The notes beneath the pieces were generated by a model. That model saw only the letters and a program-made list of their open reading frames with translations, was not told the origin of the DNA and made no database searches. This document shows, piece after piece, positions 25,382-33,861 of a stretch of 64,000 nt of DNA. Source of the stretch: Martinezella tropici (GTDB lineage Bacteria; Pseudomonadota; Alphaproteobacteria; Rhizobiales; Rhizobiaceae); NCBI RefSeq assembly GCF_008370325.1, contig NZ_VNIP01000018.1, positions 62,001 through 126,000 on the forward strand, given 5' to 3'. Numbering within the stretch: the stretch's first letter is position 1; each line of letters begins with the position of its first letter. Both the position numbers and the translations under genes were made by a program.

Positions 25382-25507
25382 TTATTCGCCGGGATGAAGC
25401 CTTTGCTGGCGCCGATCATTCCAATCGTTGACGAACACGATTATCCACCCCAGCGCCGCGATGACAAAGGGTAAAACAAAGAAAAAGAAGATGGCTGCGC
25501 TATTCAT
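25382..25507 (-). CDS. 41-residue single-helix membrane protein
   Basis: MNSAAIFFFFVLPFVIAALG begins a 41-residue protein with one hydrophobic helix (about 4-27) and a polar basic tail ending HPGE. GGGGAGG lies 7 bases before the ATG. Its start overlaps the stop of the 75-residue gene upstream as ATGA. A longer in-frame ATG exists at 25570 but has no ribosome site. Function unknown. Confidence 0.65.
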   Translation of the reverse strand: MNSAAIFFFFVLPFVIAALGWIIVFVNDWNDRRQQRLHPGE

Positions 25508-25731
25508 AGTTTCAGCCTCCCCACAACGTGCCTCGCTGCCATATGTAATGTAAAAGCAGCAAAAAGCCAACTGATGCTAGAAAGAATGGCGATCCAGGAA
25601 AGTTGGAAAGCAGCGGTACCATTCACCGCCGAGACCACGGGAGCGATTAGACCCGCAGCAATGCAAGCGGTAGATGCACGATCGAGCGCATTGGCCAATA
25701 GTTTGGTGCGTTCGTTATGGACGAGGGTCAC
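25504..25731 (-). CDS. 75-residue two-helix membrane protein
   Basis: Begins at GTG 25731 and has two hydrophobic segments (about 18-36 and 43-65), with a basic end (RHVVGRLKL). It is coupled to the 41-residue gene by an ATGA overlap. A GGAGGAAA lies about 19 bases before the GTG, which is rather far, so the start is uncertain. Function unknown. Confidence 0.55.
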   Translation of the reverse strand: MTLVHNERTKLLANALDRASTACIAAGLIAPVVSAVNGTAAFQLSWIAILSSISWLFAAFTLHMAARHVVGRLKL

Positions 25732-25758
25732 GACGGCTTGCTCTGCTTTTCCTCCGGA

Positions 25759-25965
25759 TCATTGTTCCGAAAGCTTCATATCCGGGTCGTAATCCTTGCC
25801 GGCCACTTCCTTGACCACGGCCTGACCGCACTCCATCCGCCCGCTCGTGGCATTGAAGCCATAGGTCGGCGAGCCGTATAGCTCCCAGCCCTTGTTCAGC
25901 GCAGCACTCACTTTGTGGCAGAAGGACGCGTCGTCGGGACCGGTGAGGAAGCGGTAGAGTTTCAT
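25759..25965 (-). CDS. DUF1737 family protein
   Basis: 68 aa: MKLYRFLTGPDDASFCHKVSAALN followed by GWELYGSPTYGF and MECGQAVVKEV, the whole of a DUF1737 domain. The ATG at 25965 is preferred over the TTG one codon earlier. No function is known for the family. It lies close behind the CitE-like gene and may be cotranscribed with it. Confidence 0.82.
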   Translation of the reverse strand: MKLYRFLTGPDDASFCHKVSAALNKGWELYGSPTYGFNATSGRMECGQAVVKEVAGKDYDPDMKLSEQ

Positions 25966-25986
25966 CAAAGCATCTTTCGTAACGTA

Positions 25987-26928
25987 TCAGTCCTCGCCCT
26001 GAGCCTGTCGAAGGGCAATGGAGCGCTGTTCGATCAGGCGAGCTTTATGGACGAGTCTCTCCGCCTGGACAAGGTGCAGCCGCTCCACCATCCGTCCGTT
26101 AAGGTTCACGACATTGAGAGCATCGGCACCCGGCTCGGCAAAGGCTGATATGATAGCTTCAGCCTCGGCGATGACAGCTTCATCCGGGCCGAAATGCCGG
26201 TTAGCCGCTTCGATTTGGTTTGGATGGATCAGCATCTTGCCGGCAAAGCCCATGATGCGGCCCTGGCCGCATTCAGCCTCGAATACCTCGGCATCCTTGA
26301 AATCGTTAAGGACGCTGTCGATGGCCTCGAGCCCATAGGCGCTGACAGCAAGCACCACCTGCATCAGCCAGGGCACGAGATAGACGCGACCCGGCTGCGG
26401 CAGGACACCCGTTTCCTTTCTGAGATCGTTAAGGCCGACGACGAAGCAATCGAGCCGGCTGCCCGCCGTGCGCCCGGCCTCGGCGATCGAAGCAGCGTTC
26501 AGGATGCCGCGCGGCGTCTCGATCATCGCCCAGATGCGCAAGCTTTCCGGCGCATCGGCTTCCGCGAGCCTGTCGCTGACGCCAGTCACATCCTGCGGCT
26601 CATCCACCTTGGGCAAGAGCACCGCATCCGGCTCCAGCTCCGCAACCAGCGCCAGGTCGTCGGCCCCGAAATTGGAGGAAAGCGCGTTGATGCGGATGAT
26701 CCGCTCCTTGCCCGGAAGCGGCGAAGCCGCGAAGAAGGCCCGCAAATTCTCCCGCGCCTCGGCCTTCTTTTCCGGCGAGACCGAATCCTCGAGATCGAAG
26801 ATGACGGCGTCGCAATCGAGGCTCGAAAGCTTGTCCAGCGCGCGGCGGTTGCTAGCGGGAACGCTTAAGACCGAGCGGCGCAGGTGGGCGGGCCGGGAAG
26901 GGGAAGTCTGGCTCTCAGATTGGCTCAT
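25987..26928 (-). CDS. CitE-like CoA ester lyase (HpcH/HpaI aldolase family)
   Basis: 313 aa with the TIM-barrel features of CitE-type lyases: RRSVLSVPASNRRALDKL, FDLEDSVSPEKKAEARENL, IRINALSS, IWAMIETPRGILNA, and GFAGKMLIHPNQIEAAN. Members split CoA thioesters such as citramalyl-CoA or malyl-CoA; the exact substrate is not decided. No citrate lyase alpha or gamma genes are nearby, so it acts alone. The last residues (ALRQAQGED) are encoded by a dispersed short repeat. Confidence 0.88.
   Translation of the reverse strand: MSQSESQTSPSRPAHLRRSVLSVPASNRRALDKLSSLDCDAVIFDLEDSVSPEKKAEARENLRAFFAASPLPGKERIIRINALSSNFGADDLALVAELEPDAVLLPKVDEPQDVTGVSDRLAEADAPESLRIWAMIETPRGILNAASIAEAGRTAGSRLDCFVVGLNDLRKETGVLPQPGRVYLVPWLMQVVLAVSAYGLEAIDSVLNDFKDAEVFEAECGQGRIMGFAGKMLIHPNQIEAANRHFGPDEAVIAEAEAIISAFAEPGADALNVVNLNGRMVERLHLVQAERLVHKARLIEQRSIALRQAQGED
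25996..26015. repeat. short dispersed palindromic repeat forming the citE 3' end
   Basis: GCCCTGAGCCTGTCGAAGGG, with the GCCCT arm completed by AGGGC, is a widespread intergenic repeat unit in alphaproteobacteria. Read on the minus strand it supplies the C-terminal ALRQAQGE of the CitE-like protein. Confidence 0.6.
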
Positions 26929-27039
26929 TGTGCCGTTTTGCCGCGCTTTTGATCGCCAGGCAAGTCAACAAAAAGCCATGCTCCTCTTGCAGAGGGGAAG
27001 GAAGAGGACCACATTGCTGGGAGTAGAGAGGTCTCGACC

Positions 27040-27276
27040 ATGCAGAATATCCGTTCCCTGTTCATCGCGCTTGCCGGTATTACCGTGTTTGCAGCCATGG
27101 CGCTGTTTACCGTTTCGGTCACGCTTGCCGTCGGCGGTATCCTGACCGTGCTCATGGCAGCCCGCGCGATTTCGCTCCGCATGAAGCCGGCGCCGGTGCA
27201 TGCCAAGGCAAAGACGAATGGCCAGCGCGAAATGCGCATCTGGAACGACGGTCGCGGCACGATCATCGACCTCTGA
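27040..27276 (+). CDS. small membrane protein of unknown function
   Basis: 78 aa: hydrophobic residues about 5-45 form two close helices or one long one (SLFIALAGITVFAAMALFTV), then a basic linker and the ending RIWNDGRGTIIDL. GAGAGG lies 9 bases before the ATG. Codon use matches the chromosome. It is alone between the CitE-like gene and leuD. Function unknown. Confidence 0.72.
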   Translation: MQNIRSLFIALAGITVFAAMALFTVSVTLAVGGILTVLMAARAISLRMKPAPVHAKAKTNGQREMRIWNDGRGTIIDL

Positions 27277-27379
27277 GGTCGAAACAGGTGAGGGCAGCCT
27301 CTCGCGGGCTGCCGAACGCATTCGCCCCCAAAGCTCGGACACGCGCGAAAGGTGGAATGCGACCCAAAGCGCCACCTTT

Positions 27380-27426
27380 TAGAGCATTTCCAAGATTCTC
27401 CTTCATTTCGGGCCGGATTTGCTCTA
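27380..27426. repeat. short RIME-like palindromic fragment
   Basis: AGAGCATTTCCAAG...GGATTTGCTCT has inverted AGAGCA/TGCTCT ends like family 1 but only one hairpin. It lies just before leuD. Confidence 0.4.
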
Positions 27427-27471
27427 TTGGCAGGATAATTCGTGCTTAGACGAGAATGAAGGCAGGACCCC

Positions 27472-28080
27472 ATGGACAAGTTCGTGAAGTTGACCGGTGT
27501 CGCAGCACCCCTCCCGGTCGTCAATGTCGATACCGACATGATCATCCCGAAGGATTATCTGAAGACCATCAAGCGCACGGGTCTCGGCAAGGGCCTTTTC
27601 GCTGAAGCCCGCTATAACGAGGACGGCACGCCGAACGAAGATTTCGTGCTGAACAAGCCGGCCTATCAGAACGCCAAGATCCTCGTCGCCGGCGACAATT
27701 TCGGCTGCGGCTCCTCGCGTGAGCATGCTCCCTGGGCGCTGCTCGACTTCGGCATCCGTTGCGTCATCTCGACCAGCTTCGCCGACATCTTCTACAACAA
27801 CTGCTTCAAGAACGGCATCCTGCCGATCAAGGTCAGCCAGGAAGATCTCGACAAGCTGATGGACGACGCCTCGCGTGGCTCCAACGCCATTCTGACGGTC
27901 GATCTGGAAAATCTCGAAATCACCGGTCCGGACGGCGGCGCGCTCAAGTTCGAACTCGACGAGTTCAAGCGCCATTGCCTGCTGAACGGGCTCGACGACA
28001 TCGGCCTGACGCTGGAAAAATCTTCCGCGATCAACGATTTCGAAAAGACGAATGCCGCATCGCGCCCCTGGGCCGCCTGA
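27472..28080 (+). CDS. leuD: 3-isopropylmalate dehydratase small subunit
   Basis: LeuD, 202 aa, forms the isopropylmalate isomerase with LeuC in leucine synthesis. MDKFVKLTGVAAPLPVVNVDTDMIIPKDYLK opens the swivel domain, and DNFGCGSSREHAPWAL (about 75-90) is the signature. leuC is not in the window; leuB is about 1.4 kb downstream, separated by a TIM-barrel gene and a terminator. Confidence 0.96.
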   Translation: MDKFVKLTGVAAPLPVVNVDTDMIIPKDYLKTIKRTGLGKGLFAEARYNEDGTPNEDFVLNKPAYQNAKILVAGDNFGCGSSREHAPWALLDFGIRCVISTSFADIFYNNCFKNGILPIKVSQEDLDKLMDDASRGSNAILTVDLENLEITGPDGGALKFELDEFKRHCLLNGLDDIGLTLEKSSAINDFEKTNAASRPWAA

Positions 28081-28106
28081 CCGGTTTATCATTATCGCAT
28101 GTTTCG

Positions 28107-28134
28107 AAGCCGGGCCTTACAGCCCGGCTTTTTT
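28107..28134 (+). terminator. terminator of leuD
   Basis: The stem AAGCCGGGC / GCCCGGCTT (28107-28115, 28122-28130) is followed by TTTT. Confidence 0.88.
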
Positions 28135-28146
28135 CATGCCGAGAAC

Positions 28147-28173
28147 TCCCTCTCCCGCAAGCGGGGAGAGGGA
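28147..28173. repeat. palindromic intergenic repeat (CTCTCCC/GGGAGAG type)
   Basis: TCCCTCTCCC-GCAAGC-GGGGAGAGGGA is one of several related palindromes in this window (also near 29184, 29284 and 31586). Confidence 0.6.
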
Positions 28174-28353
28174 ACTATCCGCAGTTACGGCACCCCAGGA
28201 GCGGAGACCGCAAATCCCGGAAAGCTGATCAGACACCATCTTTCCCACCCGCTGTAATATGCTCGACAAGAAGGGGGTCCATACAGGCCTGCCGAGGCCT
28301 TTTGGGGCCTCTCCCACCCCTGTTCTTCTCTTCTCCACGCAATGGAGCCCCTC

Positions 28354-29172
28354 ATGACCTCCCTTCCCATTGTCGGCGCCGCCATGACGCTTGACGACGT
28401 CGAAATCCATCGTAACTGGTTGCTCGAAAAGCCGCGCGATCTGGAACTGCAGAGTTTCGTCGAAGCCGAAATCCTCAATGGTGACTGGGCTCCGCTTGCC
28501 GAGCGCGCCCGCAAGCTGCTCGACGGCCATCAGGGCCGCCTTGGCATCCATGGCCCGTTCTGGGGCTTCGTCATCGCCTCGCAGGATCCGGATATCCGTG
28601 CCGTCGTCTCCAAGCGCCTGCTGCAGGCGCTCGATGTCTGCGCCAATATCGGCGCCACGCAGATGGTCATCCATAGCCCCTATACGTCGTGGTCCTATAA
28701 CAACCTCGACAACAACAAGGGCGAGCGCGAAAAGATCATCGAATATACGCATCTGACGCTGAAGGACGCGGTGAAGCGCGCCGAAGATATTGGCCTCACC
28801 ATGGTCATCGAGAATATCGAGGACAAGGATCCCCATATCCGCGTTGGCCTCGCCGACAGCTTCAATTCGCCCGCCGTCGCGGTTTCGATCGACACCGGCC
28901 ATGCCCATTACGCCCATGGCTATACGGGCGCTCCGCCGGTCGACTACTACGTGCATGCCGCCGGCAATCGCCTGCAGCATGTCCATCTGCAGGACGCCGA
29001 CGGTTATGCCGATCGTCACTGGAGCCTCGGCGAAGGCAATATCCACTGGCGTGCCGTCTTTGCCGCCCTTGCCAAGCTCGACAGCAATCCGCGTCTGATC
29101 ATCGAGATCAAGGACAAGTCGAAGATCCCGGCATCGGCAGCCTATCTCGCTTCGCTCGGACTGGCTGAGTAA
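28354..29172 (+). CDS. sugar phosphate isomerase/epimerase, TIM barrel
   Basis: 272 aa of the AP-endonuclease-2-like TIM-barrel family (Pfam AP_endonuc_2). QLHLSL-type metal ligands appear as GIHGPFWGF, MVIENIEDKD, SIDTGHAHYAHG and HLQDADGYADRHWSLGEG. GGAG lies 6 bases before the ATG at 28354; an ATG four codons earlier is less supported. It is flanked by leuD and leuB but no link to leucine synthesis is apparent. Substrate unknown. Confidence 0.86.
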   Translation: MTSLPIVGAAMTLDDVEIHRNWLLEKPRDLELQSFVEAEILNGDWAPLAERARKLLDGHQGRLGIHGPFWGFVIASQDPDIRAVVSKRLLQALDVCANIGATQMVIHSPYTSWSYNNLDNNKGEREKIIEYTHLTLKDAVKRAEDIGLTMVIENIEDKDPHIRVGLADSFNSPAVAVSIDTGHAHYAHGYTGAPPVDYYVHAAGNRLQHVHLQDADGYADRHWSLGEGNIHWRAVFAALAKLDSNPRLIIEIKDKSKIPASAAYLASLGLAE

Positions 29173-29183
29173 GGCTCGAATAT

Positions 29184-29333
29184 CCCTTCTCCCCTGGGGG
29201 AGAAGGTGCCCGAAGGGCGGATGAGGGGGGCGGCACGAAGCTGCCGCTACCAGATTTACCTAAAAGAGAGATCCTCGGTAACGCCCCCTCACCCCGCGCG
29301 TTCCGCGCGACCCTCTCCCCGACGGGGCGAGGG
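29184..29333. repeat. intergenic palindromic repeats between the TIM-barrel gene and leuB
   Basis: Two neighbouring units: CCCTTCTCCCCTGGGGGAGAAGG at 29184 with the adjoining GTGCCCGAAGGGCGGATGAG, and CCCTCACCCCGCGCGTTCCG...CGGGGCGAGGG at 29284-29333. They fill most of the 278-base gap; no gene is visible there. Confidence 0.6.
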
Positions 29334-29450
29334 TAGGCTTTCGGTCCAATATGCCCGAAAACCGTACCGTTTCGGCCCCTTCCTCGCTTGAAAAGCCGCA
29401 TTTGCAGGTCTAAAAACCCCGCAACTTTTTCTTTCGCGGAGGCTTTCCCC

Positions 29451-30563
29451 ATGACAGTGCGCAATCTCTTCCTCCTGCCGGGCGACGGCATCGGCCCCGA
29501 GGCCATGGGCGAAGTTCGCAAGATCATCGCTTATATGAACGAGGCGAAGAATGCCGGCTTCGTCACGGATGAAGGCCTTGTTGGCGGCTGCGCCTATGAT
29601 GCGCATGGCGCCGCTATCTCCGAAGAAGACATGCAGAAGGCGCTTGCGGCTGATGCCGTGCTCTTCGGCGCCGTCGGCGGCCCGAAGTGGGACAGCGTTC
29701 CCTATGAAGTGCGCCCGGAAGCCGGCCTGCTGCGCCTGCGCAAGGATCTGCAGCTGTTTGCCAACCTGCGCCCGGCCATTTGCTACCCGGCGCTGGCGGC
29801 TGCTTCTTCGCTAAAGCCGGAGCTGGTGGACGGCCTCGATATCCTCATCATCCGCGAGCTCACCGGCGGCGTCTATTTCGGCGAGCCGAAGGAGATCATC
29901 GATCTCGGCAACGGCCAGAAGCGCGGCATCGACACCCAGGTTTACGACACCTACGAGATCGAGCGCATTGCCGGCGTCGCCTTCGAACTGGCGCGCACCC
30001 GCAACAACCGCGTCTGCTCGATGGAAAAGCGCAACGTCATGAAGTCGGGCGTGCTCTGGAACCAGGTCGTCACCGCAACGCATAAGGAAAAATATTCCGA
30101 CGTGCAGCTCGAACATATGCTGGCGGACGCCGGCGGCATGCAGCTCGTTCGCCAACCGAAGCAGTTCGACGTCATCGTGACAGACAACCTGTTCGGCGAC
30201 ATGCTCTCCGACGTCGCCGCCATGCTGACCGGCTCGCTCGGCATGCTGCCGTCCGCTTCGCTCGGCGCACCCGATGCCAAGACCGGCAAGCGCAAAGCAC
30301 TTTACGAGCCGGTGCACGGTTCCGCACCCGATATCGCCGGCAAGGGCATCGCCAACCCGATCGCCATGATCGCTTCCTTTGCCATGTGCCTGCGCTACTC
30401 CTTCGGCCTGGTTACCGAAGCCGATGCACTGGAAAAGGCGATTGCCAACGTGCTCGACAGTGGCATCCGCACCGGCGACATCATGTCGGCTGGCAGCCGC
30501 CAGGTCGGCACCGCCGAAATGGGCGACGCCATCCTCGCCGAATTCAAGGCCCTTTCGGCATAA
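29451..30563 (+). CDS. leuB: 3-isopropylmalate dehydrogenase
   Basis: LeuB, 370 aa, NAD-dependent oxidative decarboxylation in leucine synthesis. LFLLPGDGIGPEAMGEV opens the protein, and DNLFGDMLSDVAAMLTGSLGMLPSAS with GSAPDIAGKGIANPIA mark the isopropylmalate/isocitrate dehydrogenase family. GCGGAGG lies before the ATG at 29451; the frame runs 21 codons further up without support. Ends next to a parS-like site and a terminator. Confidence 0.96.
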   Translation: MTVRNLFLLPGDGIGPEAMGEVRKIIAYMNEAKNAGFVTDEGLVGGCAYDAHGAAISEEDMQKALAADAVLFGAVGGPKWDSVPYEVRPEAGLLRLRKDLQLFANLRPAICYPALAAASSLKPELVDGLDILIIRELTGGVYFGEPKEIIDLGNGQKRGIDTQVYDTYEIERIAGVAFELARTRNNRVCSMEKRNVMKSGVLWNQVVTATHKEKYSDVQLEHMLADAGGMQLVRQPKQFDVIVTDNLFGDMLSDVAAMLTGSLGMLPSASLGAPDAKTGKRKALYEPVHGSAPDIAGKGIANPIAMIASFAMCLRYSFGLVTEADALEKAIANVLDSGIRTGDIMSAGSRQVGTAEMGDAILAEFKALSA

Positions 30564-30583
30564 GCCAGATAGATCGCCTGATA

Positions 30584-30599
30584 TATTTCACGTGAAACA
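30584..30599. promoter_or_regulatory. parS-like ParB binding site (15 of 16)
   Basis: TATTTCACGTGAAACA differs from TGTTTCACGTGAAACA at one base. It lies 20 bases after the leuB stop, before the terminator, and 30 kb from parAB. Confidence 0.72.
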
Positions 30600-30601
30600 C
30601 G

Positions 30602-30634
30602 AAACCCCGCTCTGCAGCGCAGTGCGGGGTTTTC
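30602..30634 (+). terminator. terminator of leuB
   Basis: AAACCCCGC (30602-30610) pairs with GCGGGGTTT (30624-30632) and is followed by TTC. Confidence 0.8.
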
Positions 30635-30749
30635 ATTAAGCACGAGGAGCCGGCAGTGAGCCTCGAATCGACGGGCCGATCCGGCGATCTTAAAAATACT
30701 GTTACAGGAGCCTGCTAGTCGTCCAGCTGATTGGAAATCAAAATGGGCG

Positions 30750-31499
30750 ATGATTATGCAGGCGATCTTGACGTCTCTCGATAGGCGTTGGCGGCGAAGC
30801 GATGCGGCACTTGCTTCGTCTCACTGGAAAATCTGCCTTTTTCTGACAGCCAATATCGTGCTTCTTTCGGCCCTCCTGTTCGATTGGCCTCTCGGCGCCA
30901 CCCTTAAAAGCCAGTCGCCCTCCGTTCGCTTCGTCGGCGGAATGCTGACCGATTTCGGCGATTCCGAGTGGATCATCATCATCAGCGCCTTCCTGTTCTT
31001 CGAAGGCTGGGCCGGTAGCCGTCTGCTGCATTCGCAGCGCTGTCGTTGCAAAGCGTTGCGTATCTGCCAGATCGGCGGCTATCTGCTGACGACAGTCGTG
31101 CTTTCCGGCCTTCTCGCCAATCTGCTCAAGCGCGCCATCGGCCGCGCCCGCCCCACCCATTTTGCCGATTGGGGCCCTTTTGGTTTCTCGCCCTTCAACG
31201 GCCGGGCCAGCTTCGAGAGCTTCCCGTCAGGCCATGCGACCACCATTGGCGCCCTCTTCGTGGCGCTTGCTTTCATGTTCCCACGCTACCGCTATATCTT
31301 CGCTGCCTGCGCCCTGTGGCTGGCGATCACGCGTGTCATGGTCGGCGCGCACTATCCAAGCGACGTCATCGCCGGCCTGGCGCTTGGCGGCTGGTTTTCC
31401 TTCATGATGGCGACCGTCTATTCCCGCTACGGCCTGCTTTTCCGCATCAACCCCGCCGGCTGGCCGACGCCGAAATGGCGGTTGCTGAAGAGCAAGTGA
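30750..31499 (+). CDS. PAP2-family phosphatase, membrane-bound
   Basis: 249 aa with about six membrane helices and the three PAP2 motifs: KRAIGRARP (about 129-137), SFPSGHATT (about 156-164) and TRVMVGAHYPSDV (about 194-206). Such enzymes dephosphorylate lipid phosphates, undecaprenyl or phosphatidylglycerol phosphates; the substrate here is open. An ATG two codons later is an equally possible start. No operon partner. Confidence 0.87.
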   Translation: MIMQAILTSLDRRWRRSDAALASSHWKICLFLTANIVLLSALLFDWPLGATLKSQSPSVRFVGGMLTDFGDSEWIIIISAFLFFEGWAGSRLLHSQRCRCKALRICQIGGYLLTTVVLSGLLANLLKRAIGRARPTHFADWGPFGFSPFNGRASFESFPSGHATTIGALFVALAFMFPRYRYIFAACALWLAITRVMVGAHYPSDVIAGLALGGWFSFMMATVYSRYGLLFRINPAGWPTPKWRLLKSK

Positions 31500-31585
31500 C
31501 GCTCCGATTGAAAACTATGCGCAGCGCCGCCGCCCGCGGTCGGTTGCAGGGAAATCGCATATCACCTGAAATCGTAGCCGCCCTC

Positions 31586-31608
31586 CCTTCTCCCCAGCGG
31601 GGAGAAGG
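31586..31608. repeat. palindromic intergenic repeat (CTTCTCCCC type)
   Basis: CCTTCTCCCC-AGC-GGGGAGAAGG, a perfect 10-bp palindrome, in the 289-base gap between the PAP2 gene and the ArsR gene; nothing else was seen in this gap. Confidence 0.6.
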
Positions 31609-31788
31609 AGTTTCCGGTGCTGATCCGACCTATACGCGATTGCCCGGTGGGCGAGGGGATAGATCCCGCATCGGCCTTTACGCCTGGCGATGCATAGAAA
31701 GATCGCAAAGGTTGCCAAGCCCGCCGTACATTCATATATCTGACAGACGGGTCACCGAGGGCGGTCAACCCGATTTCGTTCACTTGCG

Positions 31789-32088
31789 ATGAAAATCATG
31801 GATGCCGGGCCGATACGTTTGAGCGAAAGGCAGATGGGATTGATCTCCCGGGCACTTGCCGAGCCGCGACGTGTGCAGATCCTGAAGGAAATCGGCACGC
31901 GCAGCGAACCCATGCCCTGCAGCACGCTGAACGAGTGCCATGCCGTCAGCGCCGCGACGATGTCCCATCATATCAAGGAACTTGAGAATGCCGGTCTCAT
32001 CGAGATCCAGCGGGACGGCAAGTTCGCCAACCTCGTGCTGCGCCGCGATACCCTGAACGCCTATATGGCGGAACTTTCCAAGATCTGA
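31789..32088 (+). CDS. ArsR-family transcriptional regulator
   Basis: 99 aa, one winged helix: ISRALAEPRRVQILKEIGTR, CSTLNECHAVSAATMSHHIKELENAGLIEIQRDGKF. The recognition helix is VSAATMSHHIKELE. An in-frame ATG three codons in is also possible. No metal-binding cysteine pair of the CxC type is visible, so metal sensing is unlikely. It precedes an SDR gene with a palindromic operator between, a common regulator-target arrangement. Confidence 0.87.
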   Translation: MKIMDAGPIRLSERQMGLISRALAEPRRVQILKEIGTRSEPMPCSTLNECHAVSAATMSHHIKELENAGLIEIQRDGKFANLVLRRDTLNAYMAELSKI

Positions 32089-32137
32089 TGATTCCATCCC
32101 ACGCCATCGGCATTTTCCGCCGTGGCTCTTGTATCAA

Positions 32138-32153
32138 TTAGATGATTATCTAA
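32138..32153. promoter_or_regulatory. candidate ArsR-type operator before the SDR gene
   Basis: TTAGAT-GATT-ATCTAA is a 6-bp inverted repeat with a 4-base centre in AT-rich DNA, 96 bases before the SDR start and 50 after the ArsR stop. ArsR-family regulators bind such sites. Confidence 0.5.
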
Positions 32154-32248
32154 ATATCAAAGTGACGATGCGGAGCGGTTTTCGGGTCGCGTCTGTCGAA
32201 TGATTTGATGATTGTAAAAATGTCTAACAATTTCCGAAGGAAAATGAC

Positions 32249-32998
32249 ATGAGCAAACTGACAGGCAAGGTCGCGATCGTGACCGGAGCATCCAAAGGCA
32301 TCGGCGCCGGCATCGCCAAGGCTATGGGCGAAGCGGGTGCAGCCGTTGTCGTCAACTACGCCTCGAGCCGCGAAGGTGCCGATAAAGTGGTGGCGGAAAT
32401 CACCGCCAAGGGCGGCAAGGCGCTCGCTGTCCACGGCGATGTTTCCAAATCCGAGGACGTCAAGCACCTCTTTGCCGAGGCTAAGCAGGCCTTCGGGCGC
32501 GTCGATATCCTCGTCAACAATGCCGGCGTCTATAAATTCGCGACGATCGAGGAATTCGCCGAGCAGGAATTTCATCGCCAATTCAACATCAATGTCCTGG
32601 GGACATTGCTGGCCACGCAAGAGGCGGTGAAACATTTCGGCCCCGAGGGCGGCAGCGTGATCAACATCGGTTCCAACGCTGTCAGCATGAACTTGCCGAC
32701 TGCCTCCGTCTATACGGCAACCAAGGCCGCTGTGGATTCCGTCACCAAGATTCTCGCCAAGGAACTCGGTTCACGAAATATCCGGGTCAATAATCTGGCA
32801 CCTGGCGGCGTCGAGACGGAAGGCGTTGTTGCCGCAGGCATCATTGGCAGCGATTTTGAAAAGCATCTCGTCTCCCAAACGCCTCTCGGCCGTCTCGGTC
32901 AGCCGACCGATATCGCTCCGGTCGCCGTCTTCCTCGCTTCGCAAGATGCCGCCTGGGTGACCGGCGAAACCATCTATGTCGGCGGTGGCCTGAAGTAG
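32249..32998 (+). CDS. short-chain dehydrogenase/reductase
   Basis: 249 aa of the classical SDR family: TGASKGIGAGIAKAM near residue 12 binds NAD(P), NNAG at about 90-93, catalytic Ser in SNAVSMNLPTASVYTATKAA with the YxxxK (Y, T, A, T, K), and a C-terminal WVTGETIYVGGGLK. GAAGGAAAATGAC before the ATG. Substrate unknown. The upstream ArsR gene and palindrome probably control it. Confidence 0.9.
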   Translation: MSKLTGKVAIVTGASKGIGAGIAKAMGEAGAAVVVNYASSREGADKVVAEITAKGGKALAVHGDVSKSEDVKHLFAEAKQAFGRVDILVNNAGVYKFATIEEFAEQEFHRQFNINVLGTLLATQEAVKHFGPEGGSVINIGSNAVSMNLPTASVYTATKAAVDSVTKILAKELGSRNIRVNNLAPGGVETEGVVAAGIIGSDFEKHLVSQTPLGRLGQPTDIAPVAVFLASQDAAWVTGETIYVGGGLK

Positions 32999-33015
32999 TC
33001 GCTATTCGCGATACT

Positions 33016-33075
33016 GCCCTCCGAGAGGAGGGCGGTTTGCCGGGCGCGACACAACCGCACGCCCGGCCAATACAT
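33016..33075 (+). terminator. hairpins after the SDR gene
   Basis: GCCCTCC-GAGA-GGAGGGC (33016-33033) followed by GGTTTG, then GCCGGGCG...CGCCCGGC. Terminator-like; the remaining bases before dps hold no gene I can support. Confidence 0.5.
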
Positions 33076-33296
33076 TAGCAAACAATTGCCAAACCACCCC
33101 ACTTTCCTATTTAGTAGATGCGTTCGGGTTTTCCGCCTAAGCATCACAGCTGCCAGGCCGCAAAGCGGCGATATTTCGGCCGTGAGATTTCAAAACATCC
33201 TGTGTTCAATGCGATCCTACGCAGCAGCGAATGTCATCGAACTCCCCTAAGATCCGCCGGCGATCGCTGTCGTGAACAACAACGGAGGACGTCTTT

Positions 33297-33806
33297 ATGA
33301 ATACCGCCAATACCAAGTCGAAACTGGGTACACGCACCAATCTCAGCGAGGAGGCGACACGCGATATTTCCGCAGCCTTGAGCGCCCTGCTGGCGGATGT
33401 CTTCGCCCTCTATCTGAAAACCAAGAATTTTCATTGGCACATGAGCGGGCCGCATTTCCGCGATTATCACCTGCTTCTCGACGAACAGGGCGAACAGATT
33501 TTCGCGATGACCGACCCTATGGCCGAGCGTGCCAGGAAGATCGGCGGAACGACCCTGCGGTCGATCGGTCAGATCGCCAAGCTGCAGCGCATTCCGGACA
33601 ATGACGCCGAATATGTCGATCCGCAGGACATGCTGGCCGAACTCGCTGACGATAATCTCAAGCTGTCTGCCGAAATGCGCGCCGTTCACGATGTCTGCGA
33701 CGAGTACGGCGATGTCGCCACCGCGAGCCTTCTTGAAAACTGGATCGACGAGTCCGAGCGCCGCACCTGGTTCCTGTTTGAAACCACCCGCCAGTCCAAC
33801 CGCTGA
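33297..33806 (+). CDS. dps: Dps-family DNA-binding ferritin
   Basis: 169 aa. TKNFHWHMSGPHFRDYHLLLDEQ contains the inter-subunit ferroxidase histidine and aspartate of Dps, and DYHLLLDEQGEQIFAMTDPMAERARKIGG is typical. The basic N terminus (MNTANTKSKLGTRTN) could touch DNA. CGGAGG precedes the ATG. It protects DNA and stores iron under oxidative stress; no OxyR site was recognised. Confidence 0.94.
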   Translation: MNTANTKSKLGTRTNLSEEATRDISAALSALLADVFALYLKTKNFHWHMSGPHFRDYHLLLDEQGEQIFAMTDPMAERARKIGGTTLRSIGQIAKLQRIPDNDAEYVDPQDMLAELADDNLKLSAEMRAVHDVCDEYGDVATASLLENWIDESERRTWFLFETTRQSNR

Positions 33807-33861
33807 TATCGAAGCGACGTGCCTTCGAACACGATAGTCGAAGGCCGGTTCCGGTGCGCTC

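Noticed and set aside
25441..25449. TTATCCACC as a DnaA box and the region as oriC
   Set aside because: One mismatch, isolated, no AT-rich unwinding region or box cluster; oriC is not seen in the window.
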